64,000 nucleotides of DNA from Parasponia andersonii. Lineage: Eukaryota > Streptophyta > Magnoliopsida > Rosales > Cannabaceae. Where the stretch lies: NCBI GenBank assembly GCA_002914805.1, contig JXTB01000382.1:133262-197261 (forward strand), in the 5' to 3' direction. The notes beneath the pieces are model-generated. The model was not told the origin of the DNA, made no database searches, and worked only from the letters and a program-made list of their open reading frames with translations. Within the stretch, counting starts at the first letter, position 1, and each line of letters starts with the position of its first letter. Both the position numbers and the translations under genes were made by a program. Positions 50,291-63,100 of this stretch are shown piece by piece.

Positions 50291-51656
50291 TATTTATCGG
50301 GCCAACTGGACTAAATTTTCAAAAAATTCTTAGAAATTGATCTAAATTTAATTTTTTAATACAAAATTCACCACATAACATCTCAAAACTCAAATATAAA
50401 TTATTTTAAATTATGTCCACAATATTTAAATATGGGCATTTCTTCATTGTCCATGAGAGAGATGAGAGCAAGAGAGTTTAGAGAAAAGGTCAACTATTAC
50501 CTTTAATGTTGCTTTTATGGCTTGCTTCAACTGGGTTTTTTTTGTCTGAGTTCCATAACCCACACAGTGATAGATTTGTTCCAGCCAACTTTGAGAGCCA
50601 CAACTTATAGGGTTTTTTTTTTAGGGAGTGATAGCTGATGTTTAGTTATTTTTTTATCTAAAGACCAAATAACAAAAACTTAGTCATATATTGGTATTTT
50701 TGTCCAATAGTCCTATGTTTTTAAGTTTTATTGGGATTTTCATACTGTTGTAAATACTCGGAACATATTTTATGAAATTTTTTTTAAGGACAAAAATAAG
50801 AATAGGACTAGGGTTTTATCTACAAAAAATTATTTCGAAGTATGGCAAGTCTATAATTTAAACCATGATTTTTTGTTTCTGTAAAATTTTACTTTCATAT
50901 TTTAAATATTTATAAATTTATACATTTTGCATATAAATTTACCAACAAATTTTTCATTAAAAACAGAATCTAAATTGAGTAAATTTTATTTCTGTTAACT
51001 AACACAAAAATTTTATTGAAAATAACTTAAAATAGCTAACACAAATTACTTAATTTGTACAAAAAAAAAAATGTACAAATTTGCAAAAATTTGATACATA
51101 AAGGTATAATTTTACACGGTCAAAACACTAAATGTTTGAAATTTAAGTGATACTTAATATACTAAATGATAATTAAATTTTTATCAATAAAACTTTTTTT
51201 CGTAAAACTAAATGTTATACATGTGAAATTGAAATTTTTTAGTTTTATAGGAGTATATGGTTAAATTTTAAATGTTAAAAAACTACAAAGGATGTATTTG
51301 TGATTATTCTTTATTTGAATACGTTTCTTTGTTATTAGAACCTTTGAAAATTGAAAGGTGTCCTATCGTTTAGAGTCCTTAAGAAAATAGTCCAAAGGTT
51401 GGTTGCATGACCCGTTCCTTTGACAATCTTCGGATCCAAGTGGTCATGGGTTACTACCTCCTAAAAATGAATCGGACTATGCTATCCGTTGGCTTCGCTG
51501 CATCAATATTTGTGCAATAAAAGTACCACATTATTTGTAGAACCCTCCTTACCTCATCTTCTCAATCTATAAATACACCATAATTATAATTTTTGAGTAT
51601 GAGATATTTTGTTCCATTTGTTTTATTTTAATCGAGCATACATATATAAACCTCAC

Positions 51657-51731
51657 CGAGGTTCACCAAGGTTGACCACATTTGATGTTTTTCAAATAGA
51701 AAACGAGGTTCACCAAGGTTGACCACATTTG
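51657..51731. repeat. 28-bp direct repeat, two copies
   Basis: CGAGGTTCACCAAGGTTGAC followed by CACATTTG is present at 51657-51684 and again, unchanged, at 51704-51731. The intervening 19 bases are unrelated. Confidence 0.85.
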
Positions 51732-52022
51732 GAATAAATATTAATTTGTGTAGCTACTTGTTGTAATCAACTTTTACTTACCTTTACCGTTATATTTTTC
51801 TTGTTCAGTTGTATAGTAGTTTTTATTAAGAAATTCCAAATTTGGCATTTGTTCTTCATTCACTAATTCTTTCACGTTTTATCGGTCTTTCTCTCTCTAG
51901 TCTTTCTTTCTCAACAGTTATAGAGTACAAACCTTCTTCTCTCTGGTAGTGGCTTCAATCGTTCTTCTCTAACTTTGGCAACATCTGCAACCTTCAAATG
52001 TTATTCTCTAATCATAGCTACG

Positions 52023-52668
52023 TGTCACGACCCTAACCTCTAACTAGATAATTGTGCGGCACTTAGCACAGTCCGTCACTCTAAATCAATTACCAACACT
52101 CAAGAAAGTGATTTAGATTAAGCTGTGAGACAAAATGGCAAACGATAAGAGAGTTTGAGTGAATGAAAGCTTTGTATTATTCTTAGAATGCTTACAACTC
52201 TCACAAATAAGACTTGTGTATAAATGAACCCAATAGGTCCTTTATATAGACAAGCCTAAACCAACCAAGGTTTATGATTGTGCCAAGTGGCATGATCTTA
52301 CAAAGGATCTAGAATATTCTCAAATAAAGTAGTAATATCTACAAAGATATGTACATAGAAAAATCTAGAACAAGCATGGCCTAGATCATTCTAGGATGTT
52401 CACCCACCATCTTAGCTCTTCTAAGTCATTCTAGGAGATTTTAGGACTGTCTCAACTCATCTAGCACTATCTAGCCTTGTCTAGAGCTGTCTAGGACTTA
52501 ATAGCGCTATCTAGAGTCTTTTAGCATGGCTCTCTTGATCATTCAAGAAGTATCTACCACGTTCTAAGGTCTTCCTCTATTCTTTGGATGAGCAGTATAT
52601 ATAGAGGATCTTAGGGCCATGAGCAGCAACATTTGGATTTTGGGGAGCCAAATGAGTAGGGCGTAACA
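52023..52668 (-). repeat. 3' LTR of the gypsy element
   Basis: 646 bases from TGTCACGACC to GGCGTAACA on the plus strand. It pairs with 57343-57997 through shared words such as GGCAAACGATAAGAGAGTTT, GCACTTAGCACAGTCC and GAGCAGCAACATTTGGATTT (ATATTTGG in the partner). Confidence 0.93.
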
Positions 52669-52679
52669 CCCTTCCCTAC

Positions 52680-53309
52680 TCAAGTTCGCGATGTCTCCAT
52701 CGGCCATCAAATTTGAATTGCTCGATATGGTTTTTGAATTGCTATAAAGCATCTTCATGCTCCTAGCTAGCTTCGGCCTCAGGAAAATTCGTCTATTTCA
52801 CTAGGTATTCTCGATAATTAGGAACACCACGTCAGTTGATCAAGCAATCGGCCAGGATACCCTCCATCTCTTTATCAAAAGATGTTACTACCACAGTAAC
52901 AGCCCTTTTAGACTCTCCTCTTGAAGGATTTTCCTCATCTCCATGGTAGGATTTTAGTATGCTAATATGGAAGACGGGGAAAATCTTTAACTTGGCAGGG
53001 AGTTGAAGCTTATAGGAGACCTTACCCATGCGCTTGAGTATCAGAAATGGACCATTGTATTTGCACACCAACCCTTTTATGCACCTTCATTAAGGTTTTG
53101 AATTGTTGGGACAATAGTTTGACAAGAACTAAATCCTCCTTTTGGTACTCAACGTACCTCCTCTTTTTGTTAGCCCATTTCTTTATTCTTTTAGAAGCTT
53201 TGTTCAAGTAGGCCCTAGCCAACTTTGCTTGCTCATGCCATGCTTTAGTATACTTGAATGCCGCAAGACTCTTTCTACCGTAATTTACCGGTAAGATATA
53301 TAGAGTCAT
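52680..53309 (-). pseudogene. Gypsy integrase C-terminus and chromodomain remnant
   Basis: The frame 52832-53071 reads YNGPFLILKRMGKVSYKLQL and FPVFHISILKSYHGDE, the conserved end of gypsy integrases. Downstream, with stops, come GVPNYREYLVK, NFPEAEAS and EHEDAL, then FKNHIEQFKF, a chromodomain with the Y-L-V-K-W and E-A-[ST]-W-E blocks. Both tryptophans there are replaced by stops. The frame 53022-53309 holds the region before it (QAKLARAYLNKASKRIKKWA). Confidence 0.85.
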
Positions 53310-53486
53310 AGATTGTTAACCCATGACTATCTCAAAGGGACTCTTGTCCGTAGACTCGCTCCTTTGGAGGTTAAAAGAGAATTAGGCTACATCAAGTAAT
53401 TTTGCCCAATCTTTTTAGTTGGCACTCACAAAGTACCTCAAGTATAGCTCCAGCAAAGCATTCACCCTCTCTGTCTAGCCATCGCT

Positions 53487-53798
53487 TTAGGGGTGAAAGT
53501 TAGTAGAAAAGTTCAAGTCTGAACCTATCAACTTGAACAATTCAGTCCAAAACCTTCCAGTAAACCGGGGGTTACGATCACTTACGATGTTCGCCGAGAC
53601 TCCCCAAAGCTTCACAACATGCTTCATAAAGAGTCGCACCGTCTTATCAGTAGGACAATCAGGTGAAGCAGTTATGAAAATAGCATACTTGCTAAAGTAA
53701 TCAACTACCATTATAATGCTGCCAAATCCCTCCGACTTAGGCAGACTGATGATGAAATCCATGGAAACACTCCCCCACGGCCTCTCAGGAATGGACAA
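53487..53798 (-). pseudogene. Gypsy integrase core
   Basis: Reads PWGSVSMDFIISLPKSEGF, MVVDYFSKYAIFI and IVSDRNPRFTGRFW. These contain the first two catalytic aspartates (MDFI and SDRNPRF). The frame stops at about the point where the glutamate should follow. Confidence 0.9.
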
Positions 53799-53992
53799 AG
53801 ATTACAACAATGATTGTTGTTCTATCTTGTCTTGTTGGCACATAAGATAAGTTCGTACATATGCCTCGACATCATCCCTCAGTTGAGGCTAATAGTAGAT
53901 AGCTTTGATAAGAGTGAGAGTGTGTTTCTGACCTGATGACCAACCCACAAAGAATCGTGGCACTCTTTAAGAAGCTCTTTTCTTCAGTTCCC

Positions 53993-54352
53993 TCACTTAG
54001 GCATATAAAGTCGATTACCTTTAGCATAGAGAAGTCTGTTGCTCAGCCAAAAATGTCTCATCTTTCCTTCTGTCACTAGGGGCAGCAGGCTCTTTGCAAG
54101 AACATCGTATTTTAGTCTTTCCTTGATTTTCTCTATCAAGGTGCTATTAGGCCTGCTTAAGGCGGCCAGCTCCGCCTTTCTACTTAGGACATCTGCTACC
54201 ACATTGGCCTTTCCGGGCTTGTATTCAAGTCTATAATCGAATTCTGTCAAAAAGTCTTGCCACCGAGCTTGCTTGGGACTCAACTTTTTTTGAGTTTGAA
54301 AGTAGCTTGTGGCTACATTGTCGGTCATGATCGTAAAGTGAGTGCCCAACAA
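53993..54352 (-). pseudogene. Gypsy RNase H end and connection domain
   Basis: Reads FTIMTDNVATSYFQTQKKL, KQARWQDFLTEFDYRLEY and GKANVVADVLSRKAELA. This is the familiar D-x-x-[AS]-L-x-[YH]-F and A-D-A-L-S-R region of gypsy RNase H, slightly altered (VADVLSRK). Confidence 0.9.
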
Positions 54353-54745
54353 GTAATGTCACTATACCTTTAGGTAATGGATAATGACAGTCATCTCTTT
54401 CTCTTACACCGTGTAGCGTCTCTCAATGTCGCTGAGCTTGCAGCTTTCATAAGCAATAGGATGCTCTTCTTGCATTAGTGCTCTGCCGATAGCAAAGTCA
54501 GAGACATCTGTGTGAAGCTCATATACCTTAAAGTGGTCAGGCAAGCTGAGAATCAGCTCTTCACTGACCACTGATTTTAAGTCTTCGAATGAGACTTAAC
54601 ACTCAGGTATCTACTCCCAACACTTGTTCTTCTTAAGCAGGTTAGTAAGTGGCACTGCTCTTGTTGAGTAGGACTTGATGAACCGCCTATAGTAGTTCAA
54701 AAATTCAAGGAAAGATCTCAACTATGGCACCTTAGTAGGAGGTTC

Positions 54746-55651
54746 CTACTCTTGGATGGCTTGCACCTTGGCTTCATCCATCATAAGTTTCCCATCCTTT
54801 ATCTTATGCCCTAGGAACATCACTTCCTCTTGGACGAAGAAGCACTTCTCCTTCTTAATGAATAGTTGGTTTTCTCTCAAGATTTCGAACACTTTCCTCA
54901 AATGTTCTAGGTGCTCTTCCATGGTCTTACTATAGATAACTATATCATCAAGATAGACTACTACAAACCGATCGAGGTTGGGATGGAATAACTTATTCAT
55001 GAGGGTGAAAAAAGTAGCAGGTGCATTAGTAACAACAAATGGCATGACTAAGAACTCGTAAGCACCGTACCTTATCACACATGTGGTTTTAGGCTCATCT
55101 GTCTCTATTATGCGCACTTGATAGTACCCTGAGCGCAGATCAAGTTTCGAGAAGTATCTAGCATTCCCAAGTTAATCGAACAAGTTGGCAATCAGTGGGA
55201 TGAGGTATTTATTCTTCACTGTCACCTTGTCAAAAGCCCTGTAATCAATGCACATCCTTAGTGAGCCATCATTCTTCTTTTGGAATAATACCAGGGAATC
55301 TAAAGGAGCTCTGGAGGGTCTAATGAAACCTGTATCAAGTAACTTCTTTAGTTATTTTCGGAGTTCCGCTAACTCCAGAGGGGTCATTCAATAGAGACTC
55401 ATTATGGGTGGCCTCGTGCCTTGCTCAAGCTCGATTTCATAATCCACCTCCCTCCAAGGTGGAAGTTTTTTGGGTAGGGCATTCGGCATCACATCTTGGA
55501 ATTCATCCAAGACAGCTTGCACCTCTATGGGCAAGTCACCTTGAGGTTCTAACTCTTCATCATCGTACTCCTTTAGGATGGCCAAGTAACTCTCCTCCTC
55601 CCTTCTCAAGCTCTTCTTGAATTGAAGTGCAGAGAGTACTTTATTTTTCAC
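54746..55651 (-). pseudogene. Gypsy reverse transcriptase, broken
   Basis: The frame 55388-55651 ends with LPPWREVDYEIELEQGTRPP, the usual lead-in. After an interrupted stretch the frame 54746-55117 reads YGAYEFLVMPF, NAPATFFTLMN and FVVVYLDDIVIYSK, the catalytic YLDD block, then GHKIKDG. Stops between the two parts prevent a full enzyme. Confidence 0.92.
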
Positions 55652-55660
55652 TTTCGTGGA

Positions 55661-56397
55661 CTATTTCGTTGGTATCACACAAGCCTTTTCACCATCTATG
55701 ATGCACATAGAGTTGGCAAAAGGAACGGGAAATGCCCATACTGCATCAAGGAACTTCAAACCAAGCACTACCACAAAATTATCCATTGGCACCACTGATA
55801 AGTCAAGTTGGCCAGCCCATGCACCTAGGCTAGCCTTGACACCATGAGCAACCCTATAGATAGGGCGTGCTACTGAATTTACTGCCTTGAGGGAGCCTCT
55901 TCCATTGGACATCAACAAGCCCAATCGCCTAACTTTTTCGATAGAGATAAAGTTATGGGATGCACCCATGTCAACCAAGGCTTTTACGGCCTTGCCATTG
56001 ATTGTTGCATCCACAAAGAGTAGGCCCTTAGCTTGTGACTTAGGGGTCGATTGTAAGGTATTAAGGAGTTGCAAGGAACCAATACGTGCACCACCAACTT
56101 CTCTATCACCTCCTTCTTCGCTTGGCTCAGAGGCGATTAAGATGTTGAGAGCTTTCTTCTTGGGATACTCGTGTGCCCAATATGGCCCATCGCGAAGAAA
56201 GTACTTGACTCTTGGCTTAGAGAACTCACAATCTTCCTTCTCCTTACCTTTGATCTTGTGCTTGTAGGACGAACTATCTTTGTTCTATTTTCCTCTTTTT
56301 GCTTGCTCTCCCCACTCTTTACTCTACCACCCTTCTTGTCTTTGGCTTTAGAAGGGTCCTTGTTGGTAGAGTAATCAACAAGGCTCTCAACTATCAT
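55661..56397 (-). pseudogene. Gypsy gag end and aspartic protease
   Basis: The frame 55661-56074 contains VKALVDMGASHNFIS, the retropepsin site with D-[ST]-G-A altered to DMGA, and LGLKFLDAVWAFPVPF. The frame 56137-56397 is lysine- and arginine-rich (KAKDKKGGRVKSGESKQKEE), as at the end of gag. The usual CCHC knuckle was not recognised. Confidence 0.8.
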
Positions 56398-56501
56398 AAT
56401 CGCATTAGACTTAGCTCAATTCTGAAGACCATCCATGAACAAGAATAAGGCATCTTTATCTGAAGTGTCAGGAACTTCGAGCAAAAGTGTGGTAAACTCT
56501 T

Positions 56502-57296
56502 TCACGTAATCTCTAACAAGAATGTGATAAACTCTTTCACATAGTCTCTAACATTACCAGATTGTTTGAGGTGGCGAAGATAGCCTCTCGCCTCCTCTTC
56601 AGTATTCTCAGGGAAGAATTGTCTATTTAACTCTCTCTTGAAGTCATCAAAGGTAGTTATCCCTCGTTGTATCTCCTCGTGTCTCCGTCTCCACCATAGT
56701 ATGACAGTATCAGTTAGATACAAAGCCGCAATCTGAATTTTACCAATGTAATCTGTCACACCTATGGCCTTGAACTATTGCTCAAGTCCCCATAGGAAGT
56801 TCTCAACTTCCTATGCATTTTGAGTACCATTGAAGGTCTTTGGTTTAGGAACCTCGATCTTTCTTACCTCAATAATTATTGTAGTGGTCACTCCCATGGC
56901 CACCGCTCACTTGCACAATGCAAGGTCACCACTCATCCCATCTACTCTACGTAAAACATTAGTAAGTTCTCTTTGGAAGAGATCTCGTACCTTGGTTATC
57001 TCCGAATGAAGGGACTTGATCGCGCATCTTAACTCGACCTCTAACCCACCAAGCGCATCTTTGATGCCACTGTGGATCTCCGCATCCTTGGTCTCCAAAC
57101 CGTAGTAATAATCATCTAGATCGTCTACTCGCTCACCCAACGTGCCCAAGTTGGACTCTAGTTGGGACACTCTAGCCTCCAAACTAGTCACCATGATTTT
57201 TGACTTGCTGCAGGTAGCACTCTTCTTCCCTTTATCACGCCCACGTTCAGAAACACTAACTTCAACGGGGTTAGGAGTTGCAGCCATGGTCTTCAT
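56502..57296 (-). pseudogene. Gypsy gag, broken
   Basis: The frame 56907-57296 starts MKTMAATPNPVEVSVSERGR and has a heptad-like stretch (LEARVSQLESNLGTLGERVD), a probable coiled coil. The frame 56502-56759 reads AALYLTDTVILWWRRRHEEI and FDDFKRELNRQFFPENTEEE, the Retrotrans_gag domain. A stop divides the two. Confidence 0.88.
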
Positions 57297-57342
57297 ATAG
57301 ACAATGGAACCACCAAAATATAATAAGTAAGTGATACCAAGT

Positions 57343-57997
57343 TGTCATGACCCTAGCATCAAACTAGACAATGATGCAGCACTTAGCACAGTCCATCGCA
57401 CTAAGTCAACCTACCAACACTCAAGAAAGGGACTTAAAGTAAGTTATAAGATAAAGTGGCAAACGATAAGAGAGTTTAAGTGAATGAAAGCTTTGTATTA
57501 CTCTTAGAACACTTACAACTCTCACAAATGGGACTTGTATACAAATGAACCCAATATGTCCTTTATACAGGCAAAGCCTAAACCAACCAAGGGTTATGAT
57601 CGTACCAAGTGGCATGATCTTACAAATAGTCTAGAATATTCCTAAATAAAGTAGTAATATCTACAAAGATATTTACATAAAAAAATCTAGAACAAGCATA
57701 GTCTAGATCATTCTAGAAAGTTCATCCACCATCTTAGCTCTTTCAAGTCATTCTAGGAGCTTTTGGGACCATCTCAACTCATCTAGCACCATTCGGTCTT
57801 GTCTAGAGCTTTCTAGGACTTAGTAGCACTATCTAGAGTCTTCTAGTATGGCCAAGACCTCTCTTGATCATTCTAGAAGTGTTCACCACGTTCTAAGATC
57901 TTCCTCTATCCTTTAAGTGAGCAGTATATATAAAGAATCTTAGAGCCATGAGCAGCAATATTTGGATTTTGAGGAGCCAAATGAGCGAAGCGTAATA
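57343..57997 (-). repeat. 5' LTR of the gypsy element
   Basis: 655 bases from TGTCATGACC to AGCGTAATA on the plus strand, paired with 52023-52668. The right end has lost the canonical CA (ATA stands in its place). GTCTAGA/TCTAGAAC-like words recur in both LTRs. Confidence 0.92.
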
Positions 57998-60182
57998 TAT
58001 GGCTATAAACGTGCTTTTTTAGTGGCTACTAAATCTAATGTTCTTTTATTGAATTGTTGTTTTCTGCTTTCTTTTTTGTTTTATTTTTTGTTGAATCTTG
58101 TTGAGTCATGCCAAAATTTTTGGGTGATCTTAGTTATAGATTGTAATAGCTCTTGCTTAATTTTAATTTTTGGTTGAATTTTAAAATTTGTCTAGTTGAG
58201 TTTTAAAATTGCAGTGGTTGAGATTTAAATTTATCTAGTTAAACTATAGCTAAAATTGTTTTGATTGAATTTTAAAATAATTTGATTGAGAATTTATCTG
58301 GTTGAGGACAAACTCTTTTGATTAAAACATTTAGGATGAGTGTTTAAAATCCTTGGTTGAGTTTTGAACTCGTATGATTGAGTTTAAAACAAGATTATTC
58401 TTGGAAGAATTTTTTTTTAAAATATTTTTTATAGAGAAAAAGACAAAATAAATTTAAAATATCTCTCTTCACTTGTTCTCTCCTCGATCTCACTCTACTT
58501 TTGTTTACTATTATACTTCGTTCCAGGGTAATTGACTATGGCTTTTTTTCCCCAAATTTTGCAAAATTAATATCAATTTATCTCATTTATAATAGCCAAA
58601 CAAAAAAGTTTCATGAATCAATTTATTTGAAGAGCAGATAAAACAAAAGATAAATTCTTTTTATTTTTCTTAAGTTGAAGAATTTAAAAAAAAATTGGGA
58701 ACATCTTCAGAACAAAAAAGAAAATATATATTTTCTTATTCAATATTTAAATATTTGTTGATGAAGAACTTTGAGTTAACACATGTTTAAGACTTTGAAG
58801 ATACCATCTTAATTATACATTCTAGCAAAAAGTGTACCTTCTTTCTCATATTATATATTTCCTTCTTTGTCCGAGGTTTGTCCGAGGATATTCTTAATTA
58901 TTTTTGTATTCTTTGTTTCTTTTTTAAAATTTCTCTGTTGTTTTTTCTTCCTCTAGTAATATCGATTTGACCCATTCCTATGGTGTACTATGGTCATCGA
59001 CACTAATCACATATTTCCAGATATAAACAGTTCATAATGCAGGACAATGAATCTCTGCTTATTTATAAGCAAGGATTGGGCAGATAAGAGATTACATGCA
59101 CTGCCCAGAACCCATATATAAACGGACTTTACATGTTTATATATAATTATATGTAATATGAAATATCTTGAATACTATGGCCTTGAAAATATTTGTAAAA
59201 TATTTGAAAATTTAGAGTTAGAGTTTTCCTTTCTCAAAAATATTTTGACGGATTTTTTTTTCTTTTGAGTAAACATTTTGATGGATTAAAGATTGAAAAA
59301 TAGCTAATCCATTAGGTAGTTCATATTAAAGAGGGTAATGGCCTTTGTAAGACCTACTATTGGGATGCGGATTTTCGGAATATTTCAAAAAATGATTATT
59401 AATTAGTACGGGGATAGGATAAGATTAAGAAAATATAATGAGACTAAGATGGTAATTAAAAAATTGATCTCATTGCGCCCCGTGCTTTGTCTGTATCCCT
59501 ATTTTCTTTTCAAATAAGTTTCTTTGGGTATAAAAGTCCAAAGGGAGGGGAGAGTGGTGTAGGGTATAAAAAACCCCTGCACTGTTACATTNTTATCTTT
59601 GTTATATTGGTTATGTTTAATTTTATCTTTGTTCTTTGATGATTACTGGGGCTTGTTTGGCAATATATATATATATATTTTTTTTTTGTTTTTAGAAATA
59701 AAAAAACAAAACTAAATGGCAAATGCTCTTACAAAAAGAAAACTTGCTAGTCAATATGTTTATGGTTATACTTTATTGTTATTCGTTTATTTATTTATTT
59801 TTTGGTTCAATAAGCTATGCCCAGAATTTCAGCCTTTCAGGTGTCTAAGGTAATTTTTCTATTTGTTCGTAAACGACCTAATTAATTAATTTACTTTATT
59901 GAGTAAATCAAAATATCCGATGAAAGATGAAAAGAATGGAGCTTGAGAAGGTGCTTAATTTGCAAAGCCGCTTTTGTACACTCGGACCATGATACATCCT
60001 GAATCGAATACTGGAATTTGGGACTATCTCCGGATTCTTTACGCCTAGATTGACAAGCTTTTCCACATTATAAACTACAACATTTATATTACATAAGTTA
60101 CAACAATGGAAAAGAGCACCTGCAACCGAGCTATAACATATATGGACAGCCTTTCCTATCGTATCCGAAGATTTTGTTTTCC
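57998..60182. other. AT-rich spacer 3' of the kinase gene
   Basis: The segment at about 58140-58400 repeats a word like GGTTGAGTTTTAAAAT every 25-40 bases in imperfect form. AT microsatellite near 59663-59680; N at 59592. The last few hundred bases before 60183 hold the kinase 3' UTR. No frame is assigned. Confidence 0.6.
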
Positions 60183-63100
60183 CTAAAACAACTCAAACTC
60201 CAGGAGCTCTCCCGTGGCTTTGCATTCCAAATACCTGCTCTCTGTTTCTGGAGGAGCTGCCAAGTTCAGGACCTCAAAATCGGGTAACACCGGGATTTCT
60301 GGCGGAATGGCACATCGAATTAATGCCCAGTTCAGGCCCTCGAAGAAAGGGTGCTGCTTAATCTCGGCAGCTCCTTTCTCCGATCCAAATCTATACTCAG
60401 GCTCCTTTACCAACAGCCCTCTAATGAGATCCCTTGCCTGAATACTAACAATTGGGGTGTCCGGGAATTTAAGGGTTTGCAATACCACATTGGCCAACGT
60501 TTCTTCATTGTTGGAACCTTTAAAAGGTGTCCTACCATATAGAAGCTCGTAAAGAAATATTCCAAAGGTCCACCAATCAACTGCAGCTCCGTGACCCTCC
60601 CCTTTGATAATCTCAGGAGCCAAGTACTCATGAGTCCCTACAAATGAATTGGACCGGGCATCTGTAGGCTCAGCCACAAGCTGTGGTAATGATCTGACCA
60701 GGGCTGCATGATCAATCTTGGTTTTCCTTGTTTTTGCAGCAGCGGGTAGAAATCTCGGGCTGAAGCATGGGACTTGACAGGATGGTTCAATGCAGAAAGG
60801 ATTAACACAGCTAGATTCTGTACAGGGACCAGAGATCCTTACTGGCTCAAAATCGGAGGAAGATTTTAAGAGAGTTGGACTGACAGTGCAACGCAGCGAC
60901 AGATCAAAATCTGTGAGCATAATGTGACCATCCTCCCTAACAAGAACATTCTCTGGTTTCAGATCACGGTAGACAACTCCAAGCATGTGCAAGTACTCCA
61001 AAGCAAGGAGGACTTCAGCAACATAAAACCTACATAACAGGGTTTAGAATTACAATAAGAATGGGCCGGTATAGAAATACATGACTAAAAGGAACTATCA
61101 CTTGTTCCATTCAATTCAGCCTAATGTTTCTCATATTAGAATCTAGCATTTAGTCTTTTTATGATAGAAGCATACACAAAACATAGTTTTAATTGCCCCA
61201 TTGAATAGCAGTTAAATACTAGAGTTTTACAGGGCCACTTGACTTAGAAAATAAGTCGATGGTTACTTATGGATGTACACAACTCACAACACTGCATAAG
61301 GGACACAAAGGAAGCTTAGACGGCAAAGGAAAGAGTCTAAGCCTTGCTTTCAAATGAATGAACCATAAAGAGTTCTGAGACTTAGTTATGTATATGCAGG
61401 GATCATTAATTGATGGGCATAAAAACCTAGACATGGTATATTTGGCAGTTTTCTTTATAAACACATGCTATGAATGCATTGCTTAATTGCATGTGTGATA
61501 TATCAACAGCTAACAAAAAGACAACTAGAGTCGTACAAAATTGCACCTTGCTGCTGATTCAGAGTAATTTCTGCCTGGCTGCTTCTGCCGAAGGACATGC
61601 AGATCTCCACCAGGACAGTACTCCATAACTAAACATGATAGATTTTCTGATGTAAACTGAGCATACAACGTAGGGAGAAAGGGATGATCCAGCATCCTCA
61701 GTATTTCTCGCTCAGTCTGAGCCCTCGGTATCTTCTTCCGTCTCGCCAAAAACTCATTGTCCATCACCTTTATGGCAAATAGACAATTTGTACCGATTAA
61801 CTCCGCAAGATATACAGTACCAATGTCTCCACAACCAAGCTTCTTTAAAAGATTAAATTGATTCAAGCCCAAGACTCCATCCTGCATCACACCATGACGG
61901 ATAGCTTCCCACCTCACATCCTTTGACATGTGAGGCCTGTTGCCACAACTAGACCCACTCAGAATGCTCTCATCACTCATGGTTGTACTACTACTATACT
62001 CGCCTTGGCTGCTATGTGAGAACTCTCCATTTTCACACGATTTTGGGTTCTTTTTTGCTTTAATGACTCCAGCTCCACTTCTAACACGGCTATTGGAAGT
62101 AAAGCCTGGTTTATTTGCATTGGAGTTCACATTTGTCGAATTTAACTCAGAATTAAAACTGCTGGGTTGAGATGCCAAGGTTACTTGACTGGGCTTTTTA
62201 CTTGCACTCTTCACGGTACAGTGGCATCTCTCGCAAACCAGCTGGCTTGTAGAAGGATCAGACTTCTTATCTGCTTCATTAAATCCACCAGAAGTACAGG
62301 CAGCAGAACTTAAATCCTGCTTAATTTTCTTCTTAACTACATTCTTGATTCTGCCAACTGGTTTCACCAAGCGGGGATTATGTCTGGATAACTTGCTGAC
62401 TCGATTTCCACTGACTGAGCAAGATGAAGAAGATACTGTATGTAACCTGACTTTCTGCCCTGCCTTTTGTGCTGATGGCTTATTTCTTAACTTCGTTGAA
62501 TCGGGAACTTTTTCAACCAAATCCAAATTTCTGCCACTGTGATGGGAGGAAGATGAAGAAGGTTCAGATGTCTGGTTCTCTTTTTCCACCAGCACAGATT
62601 TAATTGTTTGAATCCCAGCATTCCTTGATGTGGAAATACTTTCATTTGTAGACGTAGCCTCAGCAATATTTTGGGTTGCAGAAGGAAAATCGTCTCCCAA
62701 TTCTGAATTGCCGACACCACAATCAGAACAAGATGGAGAAGGTTCAGATGCTTGCTGCACCAGCTTTGACTTTATTGACTGAACTCCCACTTTTCTTGGT
62801 GTGGAAACACTTTCATTTGCCAGTGGGGTACTCCCCAAATTCTTTGTGGCAGTGAAGCGAGGAGAAGAATCAACACTTACGCTTGGAGACTTCATCTTAG
62901 ACAGTCGAAAATGCCCGGGAATTTTCTCTGAAGCATTTGACATGCTTTCTTCTGGCACAAGAGATATCTCAACCATATTTCCCCTAACTTCATCAAAACG
63001 GGGGCTGGATTTACCTGATTCAAGTACAACTGAATTGTACAATGTCTTGATCCTTCCAGCTTCAGAGGCTCCAGTAGAGCCTGTCATCTTTGACAACCGC

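Larger units (their letters stand above)
49393..52022. other. AT-rich spacer 5' of the FBL11-like gene
   Basis: The part next to 49393 must include the FBL11 promoter and leader, but no clear TATA box was placed. An imperfect tandem array lies at about 50100-50290. A 28-base direct repeat, CGAGGTTCACCAAGG..., occurs at 51657-51684 and 51704-51731 (47-base period). No coding frame is supported. Confidence 0.6.
52023..57997 (-). mobile_element. Ty3/gypsy chromovirus with both LTRs, decayed
   Basis: 5975-bp element transcribed on the minus strand: 5' LTR 57343-57997, 3' LTR 52023-52668. Domains in order are gag, protease, reverse transcriptase, RNase H, integrase and a C-terminal chromodomain remnant, which marks the chromovirus branch. 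The primer site after the 5' LTR reads ACTTGGTATCAC, sharing the first eight bases of the initiator tRNA-Met site. A purine-rich tract, GAGTAGGGAAGGG, precedes the 3' LTR. Every domain is broken by stops or shifts. No clean target duplication remains (CTACG on the left, TATGG on the right). The LTRs are clearly diverged, so the insertion is old. Confidence 0.92.

Noticed and set aside
52018-58002. Target duplication of the gypsy element (CTACG against TATGG)
   Set aside because: The two 5-base flanks do not match, so no duplication is claimed; decay or an imprecise right end may explain it.
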